Shown: one piece after another, positions 55,099-64,000 of the stretch | Position numbering within the stretch: position 1 is the stretch's first letter | Layout of the letters: every line of letters begins with the position of its first letter | Assembly: GCA_028285445.1 (NCBI GenBank) | Contig: JANQPQ010000033.1 | Coordinates: forward strand, 16,280 to 80,279 | DNA: 64,000 bases | Source of the DNA: Cyclobacteriaceae bacterium | GTDB taxonomy: Bacteria > Bacteroidota > Bacteroidia > Cytophagales > Cyclobacteriaceae | Direction of reading: 5' to 3' | Made by a program: the position numbers and the translations under genes | The notes under the pieces: model-generated | Told to the model about the DNA's origin: nothing | Seen by the model: only the letters and a program-made list of their open reading frames with translations | Database searches by the model: none

Positions 55099-57719
55099 TG
55101 AGAACTTTTGATCTTGAAGCGGCCATAGGTGATTGGAAGTCTACCTTAGCGAGCAAAGGAATCGACAAGGAGACCTTACTCGAACTGGAGTCCCATCTTA
55201 GAGATTTTATTGCAGACCTCAGAGGGCAAAATATCTCTGACGAATCGGCTTTCTTACGGGCATCTAAGGAACTAAGTCGCGATTTGGCTATCCTGCAAAA
55301 AGAGTTGGTTGATACCCGACCTTCTAAGGCGCTAGAATCCGCTACGAGGATTTTTCATTTTAATGATTTGAAAATTGCCCTTCGCTCGATAATGAAGCGG
55401 CCAGTAACCAATTTGTTTAACATTGCAGGTTTAGCGCTCGGGGTGATAGTATTTCTGCTGATCATGGCATTTATTTCAACCGAGCTTTCTTACGATAGGG
55501 AGTTTACGCATGCCGATCGCCTCTACCGGCTTGAGTTTAGAATTAAGAACCAGGGTGTGGTTAGACCCTACTCCACTTCTTCGCCGCCAATTGGTCCTGC
55601 TATAAGCGCCAATCTGCCTGAAGTTGCCAGCTACGTAAGGCTTCGCCATGGAGATCAGGGAGATCCACAACTGATAGAGAATGGTGATAAAAGATATTAC
55701 GAAAATAGAATCTTCTATGCCGATTCCACCTTCTTTGATCTGTTTGACTACCCCGTAATCGCAGGTGATGCCGAACAAGCGCTTAATGATCCAAAGTCAA
55801 TAGTTTTAACACAGCAAGCGGCCCTCAAGTATTTTGGTAGTTCCAATGTAATTGGCAGAACCTTACTTGTTGACGGCAACAGAGAATTTAAGGTGTCACT
55901 GGTGCTCTCCGATAAACTACCCAGCTCTCACCTGGATTTCGATTTCTTATTGCCGATGACCGCCTACCAGCCCCCCTCCTTCGGAAGTTTGGAAAACTGG
56001 AGTTGGTTTACCTTTTACAATTACATTTTACTGGAACCAAATGCGAATTTAGATGCATTGGAAACGAAAATACCTCAATTCCTTGAAACCCATTGGAGGG
56101 AGGGAATCTCAGAAAGGGTGAGTTTAGCTGTTAAGCCTTTAACTGACATTTATCTTTATTCAGAGGAGAACGCGGATAAGATTGGAAATAGTAGCAGTCC
56201 GGTGTATATACAGGTGCTTTCACTTTTTGGAAGTCTATTGTTTGTCATTTCCATACTTAACTATCTCGCACTTTTCCGTACACTGATGAGATCCAGGGTT
56301 GACGAGTTCCTTGTAAGAAAGACTTTTGGTGCAAACCCGCAACAGATTTTTAAGCGGGTGCTAAACGAGGCGGTAATGCAAGGTATCTTGACCGGCACCC
56401 TGGCAGCCATGGGAATAGGTTTTCTATATTCATTCAATCCGGCACTACTCAACAACCTCCTAGGCTCCAATGGTTTCCCTCTATTGCTATTCGCATTCCT
56501 AATTCCTGTAGTAATTGCCACCTTGGCTTCGTTTATTATTCCCACCAGAAGTAAATCCCGGAAATATGCCAATGGGGAATTGGCCAATGAGTTCCGCAAC
56601 AAAATGATAGTTGCGGGGCAATTCGGCTTCACTACTCTGCTCATAATACTCTCCGTTATGATGACCAACCAATTACACTTCATTTCCGGCAGGCACCTGG
56701 GATTTGAAAGGGAGAACATACTGGTTGTTTCCATGTTGGGCGAAGAGGCAATGCAAAACTTCAATTCGTTTAAATCGGAAATAATCAGAACTGGCAATGC
56801 TTTACAAGTAGGCTCCGCCAGGCTTGGGCTGGAAGGCAGACATGGATCATATAATCTCATCCCACTAGGCACTTCTGAAGAAGAGTCTTATCGTATGGCC
56901 ATCTACCCGGTGGGCAACGAGTTTCTTGAAACATTACAGATCAAGATAATCTCCGGCAACACATTCCAGGAGCGTCCGGCAACCGACACCACATTCCAAT
57001 ATATCATCAACCAATCCGCTGCCAAACTTCTAAACTGGGAAGAGCCGGTGGGTAGAAAAGTGATGCTAAACGGGCAGGGCGGAATGTATGGTGAAATAGT
57101 CGGAGTGGTAGAAGATTTTAACTACCGGGACTTAAGTTATAAACTTGAGCCAATGGTGCTTTTTTATAGAGCATCTGCCACCCAGTTTGCCTACGTACGA
57201 ATGCCAGCCGGTGATCATCGCGCTACAATTGAGAATCTCAGCGAGATCTGGAACAGAACTAATCCGGCCTCTCCATTTGTTTATGAATACCTGGACACAA
57301 GGCTGGCCGGCAACTATAGCCAACATAAACAGGTGTTGCACATTTCAGACTATTTAATGTATATAGCGCTGGCCTTATCTGCAATTGGTTTATTCGGACT
57401 CACGACTCACCTTACGCAATTGAAATCCAAGGAAATCAGTATCCGGAGAGTTATGGGTTCATCGGTATTTGCGGCATACAAACTGCAGGTAAAGCAATAT
57501 CTACTGCTTGTTACTGCAGGTTTTTTGGTAGCCACACCCTTGGCACTATTTTTTGTTGAAAACTGGCTCGACGGATTCTACTACCGTATCGAGCTATCCG
57601 CAATACCAGTGCTTGTAACTTTCACAGGATTATGCTTTGTTACTTTGCTGGTTGTTAGCTACGGCACTTTGACTACCGCCCTGAAGAACCCAGCTACGGT
57701 TTTAAGAAATAAGGCCTAG
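55095..57719 (+). CDS. FtsX/MacB-type permease with PadR-associated N-terminal prefix domain
   Basis: An 874-residue permease. Residues ~5-80 form a helical prefix domain (DLEAAIGDWKSTLASKGIDKETLLELESHLRDFIADL ... DESAFLRASKELSRD), the 'permease prefix' seen in PadR-linked permeases. Then the usual FtsX/MacB layout: helix ~112-134, periplasmic domain, FtsX unit (~375-490), second periplasmic domain and last FtsX unit (~750-865, with KEISIRRVMGSSVFAAYK). The KEVGIRK motif is altered to KEISIRR and the first-half motif to VDEFLVRKTFGANPQQI. No ATPase nearby. Probably controlled by the PadR gene it overlaps. Confidence 0.92.
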   Translation: MMRTFDLEAAIGDWKSTLASKGIDKETLLELESHLRDFIADLRGQNISDESAFLRASKELSRDLAILQKELVDTRPSKALESATRIFHFNDLKIALRSIMKRPVTNLFNIAGLALGVIVFLLIMAFISTELSYDREFTHADRLYRLEFRIKNQGVVRPYSTSSPPIGPAISANLPEVASYVRLRHGDQGDPQLIENGDKRYYENRIFYADSTFFDLFDYPVIAGDAEQALNDPKSIVLTQQAALKYFGSSNVIGRTLLVDGNREFKVSLVLSDKLPSSHLDFDFLLPMTAYQPPSFGSLENWSWFTFYNYILLEPNANLDALETKIPQFLETHWREGISERVSLAVKPLTDIYLYSEENADKIGNSSSPVYIQVLSLFGSLLFVISILNYLALFRTLMRSRVDEFLVRKTFGANPQQIFKRVLNEAVMQGILTGTLAAMGIGFLYSFNPALLNNLLGSNGFPLLLFAFLIPVVIATLASFIIPTRSKSRKYANGELANEFRNKMIVAGQFGFTTLLIILSVMMTNQLHFISGRHLGFERENILVVSMLGEEAMQNFNSFKSEIIRTGNALQVGSARLGLEGRHGSYNLIPLGTSEEESYRMAIYPVGNEFLETLQIKIISGNTFQERPATDTTFQYIINQSAAKLLNWEEPVGRKVMLNGQGGMYGEIVGVVEDFNYRDLSYKLEPMVLFYRASATQFAYVRMPAGDHRATIENLSEIWNRTNPASPFVYEYLDTRLAGNYSQHKQVLHISDYLMYIALALSAIGLFGLTTHLTQLKSKEISIRRVMGSSVFAAYKLQVKQYLLLVTAGFLVATPLALFFVENWLDGFYYRIELSAIPVLVTFTGLCFVTLLVVSYGTLTTALKNPATVLRNKA

Positions 57720-57784
57720 TACTAGCAACAAGAATGCATAGTTTCGTGAAGATGCACTTAGGTGCGTATATCAGTGACCAAAAC

Positions 57785-57816
57785 AAAAAAAGCCCTAGTG
57801 CGTTGCACCAAGGCTT
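57785..57816 (-). terminator. Rho-independent terminator of tRNA-Lys
   Basis: On the minus strand: stem AAGCCTTGGTGC, 3-base loop, stem GCACTAGGGCTT (12 pairs, two of them G-U), then TTTTT. It lies 13 bases after the 3' end of the tRNA. Confidence 0.85.
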
Positions 57817-57829
57817 AAGTCGTTCTCTG

Positions 57830-57902
57830 TGATCCCTCTGGGGCTCGAACCCAGGACCCACGCCTTAAAAGGGCGTTGCTCTACCAGCTGAGCTAAGGAA
57901 TC
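57830..57902 (-). tRNA. tRNA-Lys (anticodon TTT)
   Basis: A 73-base cloverleaf on the minus strand. Acceptor stem GATTCCT / AGGGATC with one G-U pair and discriminator A; D-arm TAGCTCAGCTGGTAGAGC; anticodon arm ACGCC-CTTTTAA-GGCGT, giving anticodon TTT; T-arm CTGGG-TTCGAGC-CCCAG. CCA is not encoded. An intrinsic terminator follows. Confidence 0.96.
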
Positions 57903-57923
57903 AACCAATTAAAAAAACGAAAC

Positions 57924-57954
57924 TTGTTTTTTGCTAGCTCCGTTCCTTTATTTG
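57924..57954 (+). promoter_or_regulatory. Promoter of the TPR/SH3 protein gene
   Basis: TTG (57924-57926), 20-base spacer, TTTATTTG (57947-57954, one mismatch from TAnnTTTG). The ATG follows 21 bases later. It runs divergently from the tRNA gene. Confidence 0.5.
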
Positions 57955-57975
57955 CGTCTGCAAAGGTAGTAGCAA

Positions 57976-58731
57976 ATGAAGAAATTGCAAACTGCGGGAA
58001 TCAAAAATCTAGTATTAGCCCTGGGCTTGGTATTGATCTTACCGACAATATCAAAATCTCAGGATCTTGACTACAGTTTGCGTGTGGCCGATTCTCTTTT
58101 TGTAGTTAAGAAGTACACCGAGTCATTTCAAATTTACGAATCGATTTTTGAGACCGGCGAGATGACCTCCCCAAGCATGTTGCTACGTATGGCTTATATT
58201 AAGGAAGGCCTTAACGACTACACTAACGCGCTGTACTACCTAAACCTATACTACCTGGAACAACCCAGCGACGAGGTTTTGGAAAAGATGTCGGAACTGG
58301 CGGCTGAGCATAATCTCACAGGCTATGAGTTCACTGAGTGGGATGTAATACTCAATTATTACGTTCTACTTTATGAAGAAATCCTAGTAGCCCTATTTGC
58401 TCTTTCAGTGTTATTGCTAGGAATGATAATTCTCAAGAAAGCCAAATCTCAGAAACGACCGACGGGATTTGGGATAACCTATGTGCTGGTTACTGCAGTT
58501 CTTTTCTATCTGCTGAATTTCGGCCAGGTTAAGAACCGCGGCATCATACTAAATGGTAATTCTTACATTATGTCAGGGCCTTCATCCGGATCGGATGTGA
58601 TTGACATTGCCAAGAAAGGCCACAAGGTAAAAATGCTCAAAAAGAATGACGTTTGGGTGCAGATTGAATGGGGTAGTGAGCTTGCCTACATCAAGCAAAA
58701 AAATATTAAAGCCATTACTATGTGGAATTAG
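57976..58731 (+). CDS. Membrane protein with TPR and SH3-like domains
   Basis: A 251-residue protein. N-terminal signal (ends near SKSQ), then residues ~35-115 with two TPR-like helical hairpins (DSLFVVKKYTESFQIYESIFETGEM, LLRMAYIKEGLNDYTNALYYLNLYYL). Two membrane helices (about 135-154 and 163-181) follow, then a bacterial SH3 domain (NSYIMSGPSSGSDVIDIAKKGHKVKMLKKNDVWVQIEWGSELAYIKQKNI, ~195-248). This layout is like BatE-type proteins, but no Bat genes are adjacent. Its stop overlaps the stop of the convergent surface protein gene by 3 bases. Confidence 0.8.
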   Translation: MKKLQTAGIKNLVLALGLVLILPTISKSQDLDYSLRVADSLFVVKKYTESFQIYESIFETGEMTSPSMLLRMAYIKEGLNDYTNALYYLNLYYLEQPSDEVLEKMSELAAEHNLTGYEFTEWDVILNYYVLLYEEILVALFALSVLLLGMIILKKAKSQKRPTGFGITYVLVTAVLFYLLNFGQVKNRGIILNGNSYIMSGPSSGSDVIDIAKKGHKVKMLKKNDVWVQIEWGSELAYIKQKNIKAITMWN

Positions 58732-61346
58732 AGTATCAGGGAAATTATCCCGTTGATCTCGAAGCCTGTGAATTTTATATAGTAGTAGTAAACCCCAGCG
58801 GCCTCACCTTTTCCATTCCAGGCAAATTCTCTAGTCGTACTCTCAAAAACCTTCTGTCCCCAACGGTTGTAGATCACAATGTTCTCGAATCGGCTTCTGC
58901 AGTTATCATCAGGAATTTCCATATCGGAAGGAAGCACAAAATCTGGTGGAAAGTTAATTGCAGCTAAGGTGAACAAATCGTTAGATCCATCGCCGTTAGG
59001 TGTGAACACATTGGGCGGGATAAAAGTGTCCTGGTTTGTCACTAAGTCGGCAATCGATACACTTAGTCTTAAAGTATCAGTTAGTGGCACCACACACTCG
59101 TCATCGGTTAGCAGAAAGGTAAAATCCACCGTTCTGGCCCCAAAGTCATCATCAAGCTCATCGCATCTTGGTTCCCAGATCAATACCGAACGCACCGCTC
59201 CCGTTCCTTCGCGAGTTTCAAATGCATAACTGGAATTCTCAAAATCCCCGGCGGCCTCAATTAACTCCAGAACCAGGTTATCATTATCTATATCATTGCC
59301 AAGTACATCAATCTCCATTCTTTCACCTATCACTATTTCACCAATGCCATTCTCGATACGTACTTCTTCACTTCGATTTTCATAGGAAAGCACAGGCCTC
59401 TCATTTGGAGGTGGAAGCACCTTGACATTTACTACCAGGCTGTCGGCATTAGGAAATTTGCACTTGTCTCTATCAGTAACCCTAAAAATAAATGAGAACT
59501 CGTCTTTTACCTCCAGGTTGATATTATCGCAGGTAAGCGCCCATCTAAACGGCGACGTTAGGTCTACCGCTCCACTATCAGGGGCGAAATTCACCCCGTA
59601 TGATTCAAAATTAAAATCAGCCCCGCTGCCTTCAAGCAGAATGAAATCTCCATCACTATCTGATGCAAAGAGGTTAAAATCTATTACATCCTCTATCTGT
59701 TGCGTAAGCTCTAACGTTGGTAGATCGCTGGTGACAACAGGGTCTGTGTTTGGCGGTAGCACTACCGAAAGATCTAGATTTATAGTATCCGGGGTACCCA
59801 GATCGCAGGCATCAAGGTCGTCGAGCACCAGTGTTAAATCAAATTGCGTTTTTTCCGTGAAATCATAGGTGTCGCAACCAGTATCCCAGGTGAAAGTAGT
59901 AGTCACCTGACCTCCGCCTTCGTCATGCACCTCCTCAGAAAAGAACATGCCAACATCTTCCAGTTCGTAGCCCGGGGTTATTACCGTCAAGACCAGTTCA
60001 TCTAAGTCATTATCTCGACCATCAATGTTGAGGGAATATACATCGCCCTCTATCAGATTTTGCTCTATGGTCTTATCTGTAGAAACGAAATAGGGATCTA
60101 GATTTGCTGGAGCCTCAACCTCCACTGCAACTCGCATTGAATCCAGAAGGCCCTGGGGACAAGCGTCATCAAAGGCTACTAAGTCCAGTATCATCGGCCC
60201 TTCGATGAAGGGGCAATCCGGAAAGCACATGTCAACTCTTAACGTATCCGTTGGGCTTGCCAGGAAACCCGCGTCTGTAGTGAAGAAGTCCCACTCTCCA
60301 GCATTGAAATTTACTGGTCGCGCAAGGAACCTGATATTTTCACCCTGATTTTCGTCGGTTACTAATAGCTCCAGGCATTTCTCATCCTCAACCGCAAAAT
60401 TGATAAGTCCGAGATCATCAGTAAATAAACCAGTGCTGGGATTTCTGGCAATAAGGTTGGGCGGATCACCCGGATCCGGGCAGGTAATGGAGAACAACTG
60501 AAAATCTCTTCGCACCTCACCGATATGTAAACCGTCTCGATATTCTCTCACCAGCACTGAAAAAACGAAAAGACCAGTGCTTGAGGGCGTAACAGTTAGT
60601 AAGCCATCTTCACTTATGGCCAGTGTGGGATTGCCCGGTATAACATTATTTATATTGATGCCCTCTGACCAGGTTACCCTGGGATGTTCTGGCGGAGAGG
60701 GTATTGGTATTGCTGTAAACTGAGAGCTATTTAATGGGGTAACCAAGCTATAGGCCAGTGAGTCACCGTCCGCGTCAAAGCCTGCAAAGTCGCTGAAATA
60801 GAACTGATCTACGCAAGCATAATCCTGCAAAGGAGGGAAAAGACTGGGTGATGAATTAATGAAGCGTTCGCCATCTTTGATCAACGGAGGAAACCAAAGC
60901 AAAAAGGTTTGCCCTGTATCATCTGGGTCAACAATGTTGGAAATAGTAACATTGCGGCAACATCTTTCCCAAACGATATAATAACCTTCGGGATCGTCGT
61001 AATTCTCAGGGGCTAATACTACATCTGTAGTATATAAAATTCTATCCGTAACTAGCTGGCTGATTGCACAGTCAGGTATGGAATAATCAACGCGGGAAGC
61101 ATTTTGCCGCAGCAATGTATGAACCGACAATAGACGCTCATCGGATTTCCGATAGATATAGACCGTTACCGCTTGATCCTCAGCATCGGGATTGCCGTTA
61201 ATGCGATCGAAATAAAGTATTAAGTTAATTGTGTACCGATTATCGGCGACGTGAAGGAATTCAAGCTCACCACCTACAATGTGACTGGCAATGGATGTCG
61301 ATTGAAAAACCATGAAAAGAAGTACGCCAAGTAGAGCTCTTCTCAT
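58728..61346 (-). CDS. Giant secreted protein with type B gliding-motility C-terminal (T9SS) domain
   Basis: An 872-residue protein with a signal peptide (MRRALLGVLLFMVFQSTSIA) and the frequent start SHIVGGELEF. The middle contains repeated beta-sandwich (cadherin/Ig-like) units, each with DxDxDxL calcium-type loops (AGFDADGDSLAYSL, DGRDNDLDELVLTV, ASDSDGDFILLEG, GNDIDNDNLVLELI). The last ~90 residues are the gliding-motility-associated CTD: FIPPNVFTPNGDGSNDLF ... FENIVIYNRWGQKVFES ... WNGKGEAAGVYYYYIKF, the type IX secretion signal of type B. It is expected on the cell surface or in the medium. Contains Cys pairs that may form disulfides. Confidence 0.92.
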   Translation of the reverse strand: MRRALLGVLLFMVFQSTSIASHIVGGELEFLHVADNRYTINLILYFDRINGNPDAEDQAVTVYIYRKSDERLLSVHTLLRQNASRVDYSIPDCAISQLVTDRILYTTDVVLAPENYDDPEGYYIVWERCCRNVTISNIVDPDDTGQTFLLWFPPLIKDGERFINSSPSLFPPLQDYACVDQFYFSDFAGFDADGDSLAYSLVTPLNSSQFTAIPIPSPPEHPRVTWSEGININNVIPGNPTLAISEDGLLTVTPSSTGLFVFSVLVREYRDGLHIGEVRRDFQLFSITCPDPGDPPNLIARNPSTGLFTDDLGLINFAVEDEKCLELLVTDENQGENIRFLARPVNFNAGEWDFFTTDAGFLASPTDTLRVDMCFPDCPFIEGPMILDLVAFDDACPQGLLDSMRVAVEVEAPANLDPYFVSTDKTIEQNLIEGDVYSLNIDGRDNDLDELVLTVITPGYELEDVGMFFSEEVHDEGGGQVTTTFTWDTGCDTYDFTEKTQFDLTLVLDDLDACDLGTPDTINLDLSVVLPPNTDPVVTSDLPTLELTQQIEDVIDFNLFASDSDGDFILLEGSGADFNFESYGVNFAPDSGAVDLTSPFRWALTCDNINLEVKDEFSFIFRVTDRDKCKFPNADSLVVNVKVLPPPNERPVLSYENRSEEVRIENGIGEIVIGERMEIDVLGNDIDNDNLVLELIEAAGDFENSSYAFETREGTGAVRSVLIWEPRCDELDDDFGARTVDFTFLLTDDECVVPLTDTLRLSVSIADLVTNQDTFIPPNVFTPNGDGSNDLFTLAAINFPPDFVLPSDMEIPDDNCRSRFENIVIYNRWGQKVFESTTREFAWNGKGEAAGVYYYYIKFTGFEINGIISLIL

Positions 61347-61422
61347 ATAGTAAGATTAGTGTTAAGGGTCTGGCTTCGAGCCGCAAAAATCGGGCAAAAG
61401 CCTTCGTAAATTACTAATTTCT

Positions 61423-61430
61423 TAAATTTG
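61423..61430 (+). promoter_or_regulatory. -7 promoter box of rlmD
   Basis: TAAATTTG, an exact TAnnTTTG, ending 7 bases before the ATG at 61438. The resulting leader would be nearly absent. No ideal -33 element. Confidence 0.45.
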
Positions 61431-61437
61431 TAACCTC

Positions 61438-62841
61438 ATGAGAAAGGAAAGATTAGTTCTGGAGAAAGTGCCGATTTTGTCGGTTGCAGCCGAAGGAAAA
61501 TGCATTGCCAGAGTGGATAACCGGGTGATTTTTGTGCGGAATACTGCCCCTGGGGATGTTATTGATGTTAAAATCACGAAGAAGAAAAAAAACTATTACG
61601 AAGGTCTGGCTACTCAATTTCACGAGTATTCAGACCAGAGAATAGAGCCAGTATGCAGTCACTTTGGTACTTGCGGAGGCTGTAAATGGCAACACCTCAG
61701 TTACTCCTCCCAACTACAATTTAAACAGCAACAGGTTGTCGATGCTTTGGAAAGAATTGGTAAGATCGATGCGTCGAACACTGCTGATATATTACCTGCC
61801 GATCAAACAGAATTTTATCGCAATAAGCTGGAGTACGCTTTTTCCAATAAACGATGGCTCTCTCATGAAGAAATTGCTTCCGGAAAAAACATCGATAGAA
61901 ATGGCGTAGGCTTTCATGTGCCTGGCCGCTTCGATCGCGTGGTTAATCTGGATAAATGTTATCTGCAAGCGGAACCTTCAAACAAGCTTCGTGATGTTGT
62001 TAAGGCCTTTGCCAAAGACAAGAATCTTAGCTATTATAATCATGCGGAGTTTGAGGGTTTCTTGCGTAACCTCATTGTAAGGACGTCTACCTTGGGAGAA
62101 GTAATGGTGATTGTGCAGTTCGGTCATGCGGATGAGGAAAACACTACTGGTTTGTTAGACCACCTGCTTGAAAAAGTGTCGGAAATAACTTCACTGCATT
62201 ACATCATCAACACAAAGAAGAATGAAACATTCTACGATCAGGAGGTGGTTACCCACCACGGGCCTGGATATATCCTGGAACAGATTGGGAATCTAAAATT
62301 TAAAATCGGGCCTAAGTCATTCTTTCAAACCAATACCAAGCAGGCTGAAAAGCTCTACCAAATAACTAAAGAGTTTGCTGATCTCTCTGGTAAGGAAACT
62401 GTATATGATCTTTACTGTGGAACAGGAACTATAACTAACTACCTGGCAAAAAATGCCAAATTTGTATTAGGTATTGAATCAGTTCCGGAATCCATTGAAG
62501 ATGCCCAATGGAACGCCGATTATAATAAAATCACTAACACCGATTTTGTGGTGGGCGACATGAAAGATGTGCTGGATGAGAGAGTTGTGGAAAAATATGG
62601 TAGGCCAGACGTAATGATAACAGATCCACCAAGAGCAGGCATGCACCCAAAAGTTGTCGAGAAGCTCAATGAGCTAAAAGCACCAAGAGTAGTTTATGTT
62701 AGCTGCAATCCAGCCACTCAGGCACGAGATCTGGAGATGATGTCATCACACTACAAAGTAGAAAAAATTCAACCGGTGGACATGTTTCCGCATACACATC
62801 ATGTGGAGTGTGTGGTCTCACTTAAACTTATCCAAGCATGA
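61438..62841 (+). CDS. rlmD: 23S rRNA (uracil-C5)-methyltransferase, RlmD/RumA type
   Basis: A 467-residue enzyme. Residues 1-65 are a TRAM RNA-binding domain (LSVAAEGKCIARVDNRVIFVRNTAPGDVIDVKITKKKKNYYEG). The iron-sulfur ligands are seen in CSHFGTCGGCKWQH (about 73-86) plus a further Cys in LDKCYLQ. The methyltransferase has VYDLYCGTGTITNYLA (motif I), GIESVPESIEDAQWNA, TDPPRAGMHP and the nucleophile Cys in VYVSCNPATQARDL. It makes m5U in 23S rRNA. The next gene overlaps it by 4 bases. Confidence 0.93.
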   Translation: MRKERLVLEKVPILSVAAEGKCIARVDNRVIFVRNTAPGDVIDVKITKKKKNYYEGLATQFHEYSDQRIEPVCSHFGTCGGCKWQHLSYSSQLQFKQQQVVDALERIGKIDASNTADILPADQTEFYRNKLEYAFSNKRWLSHEEIASGKNIDRNGVGFHVPGRFDRVVNLDKCYLQAEPSNKLRDVVKAFAKDKNLSYYNHAEFEGFLRNLIVRTSTLGEVMVIVQFGHADEENTTGLLDHLLEKVSEITSLHYIINTKKNETFYDQEVVTHHGPGYILEQIGNLKFKIGPKSFFQTNTKQAEKLYQITKEFADLSGKETVYDLYCGTGTITNYLAKNAKFVLGIESVPESIEDAQWNADYNKITNTDFVVGDMKDVLDERVVEKYGRPDVMITDPPRAGMHPKVVEKLNELKAPRVVYVSCNPATQARDLEMMSSHYKVEKIQPVDMFPHTHHVECVVSLKLIQA

Positions 62842-63212
62842 CGCACAATAACGACCCGGAATTAGATGGAAAATACCTGGGGACAATTTCCCGAGACTTT
62901 GTGGTGGTGGCCGAGACAATCAAAGAGGCCTCATATCAAATCAGGGCCAGGAAATTCTCAGAGTATCCCATTTTTCCAGTAAGTAAAGGAGAACTACCCT
63001 TGGGCCAGTTGCTGGTATCAAAACATGAAGTGGCAACGGAATGGAACTATTATGCCACCTATATCGATGAATTTGTACAACGGGAGATAATCGGCAAAGA
63101 CAAACAAAAGGACTTTGAAGATGCCTACAAAGATCCGGACGAGTTTTGCTGTCTTTTTATTGTCGACGGAGATTTCACCAAGTTCATTTTTATTCCCTAT
63201 CCAATAGACTAA
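62838..63212 (+). CDS. Hypothetical protein coupled to rlmD
   Basis: A 124-residue soluble protein with no signal or membrane segment. It starts in the ATGA overlap with rlmD. MTHNNDPELDGKYLGTISRDFVVVAETIKEASYQIRARKFSEYPIFPVSKGELPLGQLLVSKHEVATEWNYYATYIDEFVQREII looks like a compact alpha/beta domain found as a small conserved protein in Cytophagales and relatives; I do not recognise a function. Acidic overall. Confidence 0.75.
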   Translation: MTHNNDPELDGKYLGTISRDFVVVAETIKEASYQIRARKFSEYPIFPVSKGELPLGQLLVSKHEVATEWNYYATYIDEFVQREIIGKDKQKDFEDAYKDPDEFCCLFIVDGDFTKFIFIPYPID

Positions 63213-63353
63213 GATCCCAATTAGTAAGGGTGAAACTACTCCGGGGTGTTATAAATCGAAGGCTCAGGTAATATAAGTACCGAAGTCAACGATGAGAAAT
63301 TACTTGCGCTCCCAGTTGCAGTGCTTAATTGCTTAGAAATAAGTAAATTAATA

Positions 63354-64000
63354 GTGGTGAGATCAGCTAAGCCCTATATCTACCCAGTGTTTATACTCTT
63401 GCTTCTGGCAGGTTGTACAGAGTATAATACTATTGTAGTTCCCAACAATACCCCTCCCCCGGATCTTACCGTTTCCAATGTACTCAAGGACAATTACGTT
63501 ACTAAAACCTATATTAACGTTCTAGGGCGGAAGCCTACTGATCTGGAATTCCAGTTGGGTTTGGCAATAATCAACCAAAATAACGCTTCCGTAGAAGACA
63601 GGCTGGAATTCCTGGAAACCATATTCGTATTGCCTGAATACAAGAACCGGGAATACGAACTGGCACGTGATCAACTGGTTAACAGCTTAGACACCTTAGT
63701 TTTCATCCAGAATTACAACATCCTGGATTTTCAACTGCAGATTACGACCGACCCCTTACTAATTGATCTAATCAATACGGAGAAAGCCCGGCTAATGCAG
63801 GTAATTGTTATACCTCAAGTATTCGGCGCCGGGCAAATAGATATTGTCGAAGTGCACAAGCGCCTGGTTGACAACATCATCTACGACCAAATTAATATGG
63901 GCACTGAGAATTTCGTTGTCTCAGTTTTTCAAAACCAGGTGTTGAGAACTCCAACCTCCGACGAGTCTGCTGAATTCAATGAGCTTGCCAACGCAAGCAC
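63354..64000 (+). CDS. Lipoprotein of unknown function, 3' end missing
   Basis: The frame runs from GTG 63354 (or GTG 63357) to the end of the window without a stop, about 215 residues. The N-terminus VRSAKPYIYPVFILLLLAGCTEYNT is a lipoprotein signal with lipobox LAGC. The mature part contains SNVLKDNYVTKTYINVLGRKPTDLEFQLGLAIINQNNASVEDRLEFLETIF, whose YINVLGRKPTDxE core is reminiscent of DUF1549/DUF4214-like segments, then mostly helical sequence. The family is not certain. 141 gene-free bases separate it from the preceding gene. Confidence 0.7.
   Translation, partial: MVRSAKPYIYPVFILLLLAGCTEYNTIVVPNNTPPPDLTVSNVLKDNYVTKTYINVLGRKPTDLEFQLGLAIINQNNASVEDRLEFLETIFVLPEYKNREYELARDQLVNSLDTLVFIQNYNILDFQLQITTDPLLIDLINTEKARLMQVIVIPQVFGAGQIDIVEVHKRLVDNIIYDQINMGTENFVVSVFQNQVLRTPTSDESAEFNELANAS

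Noticed and set aside
56261..56872. 203-codon minus-strand frame inside the PadR-linked permease
   Set aside because: Antisense to a well supported FtsX/MacB permease, with Ser/Arg/Pro-rich composition typical of shadow frames.

Overview
The window looks like chromosomal DNA of a free-living, probably marine or soil member of the Bacteroidota, most likely a gliding member of the order Cytophagales. The phylum call rests on four things: promoters of the TTTG / TAnnTTTG type, start codons mostly without a strong Shine-Dalgarno, a giant secreted protein ending in a type B gliding-motility (type IX secretion) sorting domain at 58728-61346, and families typical of this phylum (paired FtsX/MacB permeases of about 800 residues, DoxX-like membrane proteins, DUF6268-like and LA_2272-like outer membrane proteins, DUF5117-type zinc proteases, fibre proteins with GNNNTFLG-type repeats). 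The order is an inference. There is no rRNA, phage, insertion sequence or CRISPR array. One tRNA-Lys lies at 57830-57902.

Layout: 1-707 holds a truncated membrane protein with a winged-helix partner. 791-2076 holds a GRDP-like protein and a protein with a perfectly periodic Cys-x-x tail. 2127-4815 is a YtrA-type GntR/ABC operon with its promoter and operator visible. 4834-6950 holds a DoxX-like protein and a peroxiredoxin fused to a cold-shock domain. 6990-13809 is a minus-strand block (FtsX/MacB permease, S41 protease, membrane-anchored AraC regulator, NhaB antiporter, and an orphan terminator that may end a small RNA). 14057-15536 is a thiol-redox-like circuit (CxxC protein and MarR regulator with a Cys/His-rich tail) with matching palindromes. 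15660-20600 is rich in small proteins, one frameshifted gene and a cluster of dispersed palindromic repeats. 20616-34565 is mainly secreted, outer membrane and surface proteins. 35096-37836 is a convergent lactate pair (FMN alpha-hydroxy-acid dehydrogenase and lactate permease). 37938-44907 holds a metallo-beta-lactamase-fold protein, a methyltransferase and a three-gene envelope glycosylation cluster, including a methyltransferase-glycosyltransferase fusion.

The most interesting stretch is 47224-54670. A small ArsR-family repressor gene is followed by two transcription units, a DMT exporter plus MerB-like protein, and a flavoprotein monooxygenase plus Cys/Met-type PLP lyase, DinB protein and nitrobindin-like protein. 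Each unit has the same palindrome, TATCGT-N6-ACGATA, just before its first start codon. The MerB-like protein keeps both catalytic cysteines but has glycine where classical MerB has its catalytic aspartate. I infer a repressor-controlled module for an organometal(loid) or reactive thiol compound; the substrate is unknown.

The last part (54720-64000) holds a PadR-controlled permease, tRNA-Lys, a TPR/SH3 protein, the gliding-type surface protein, the 23S rRNA methyltransferase gene rlmD and a truncated lipoprotein gene. In several promoters a palindromic operator sits directly downstream of the -7 box, which looks like a common way of repression in this genome.
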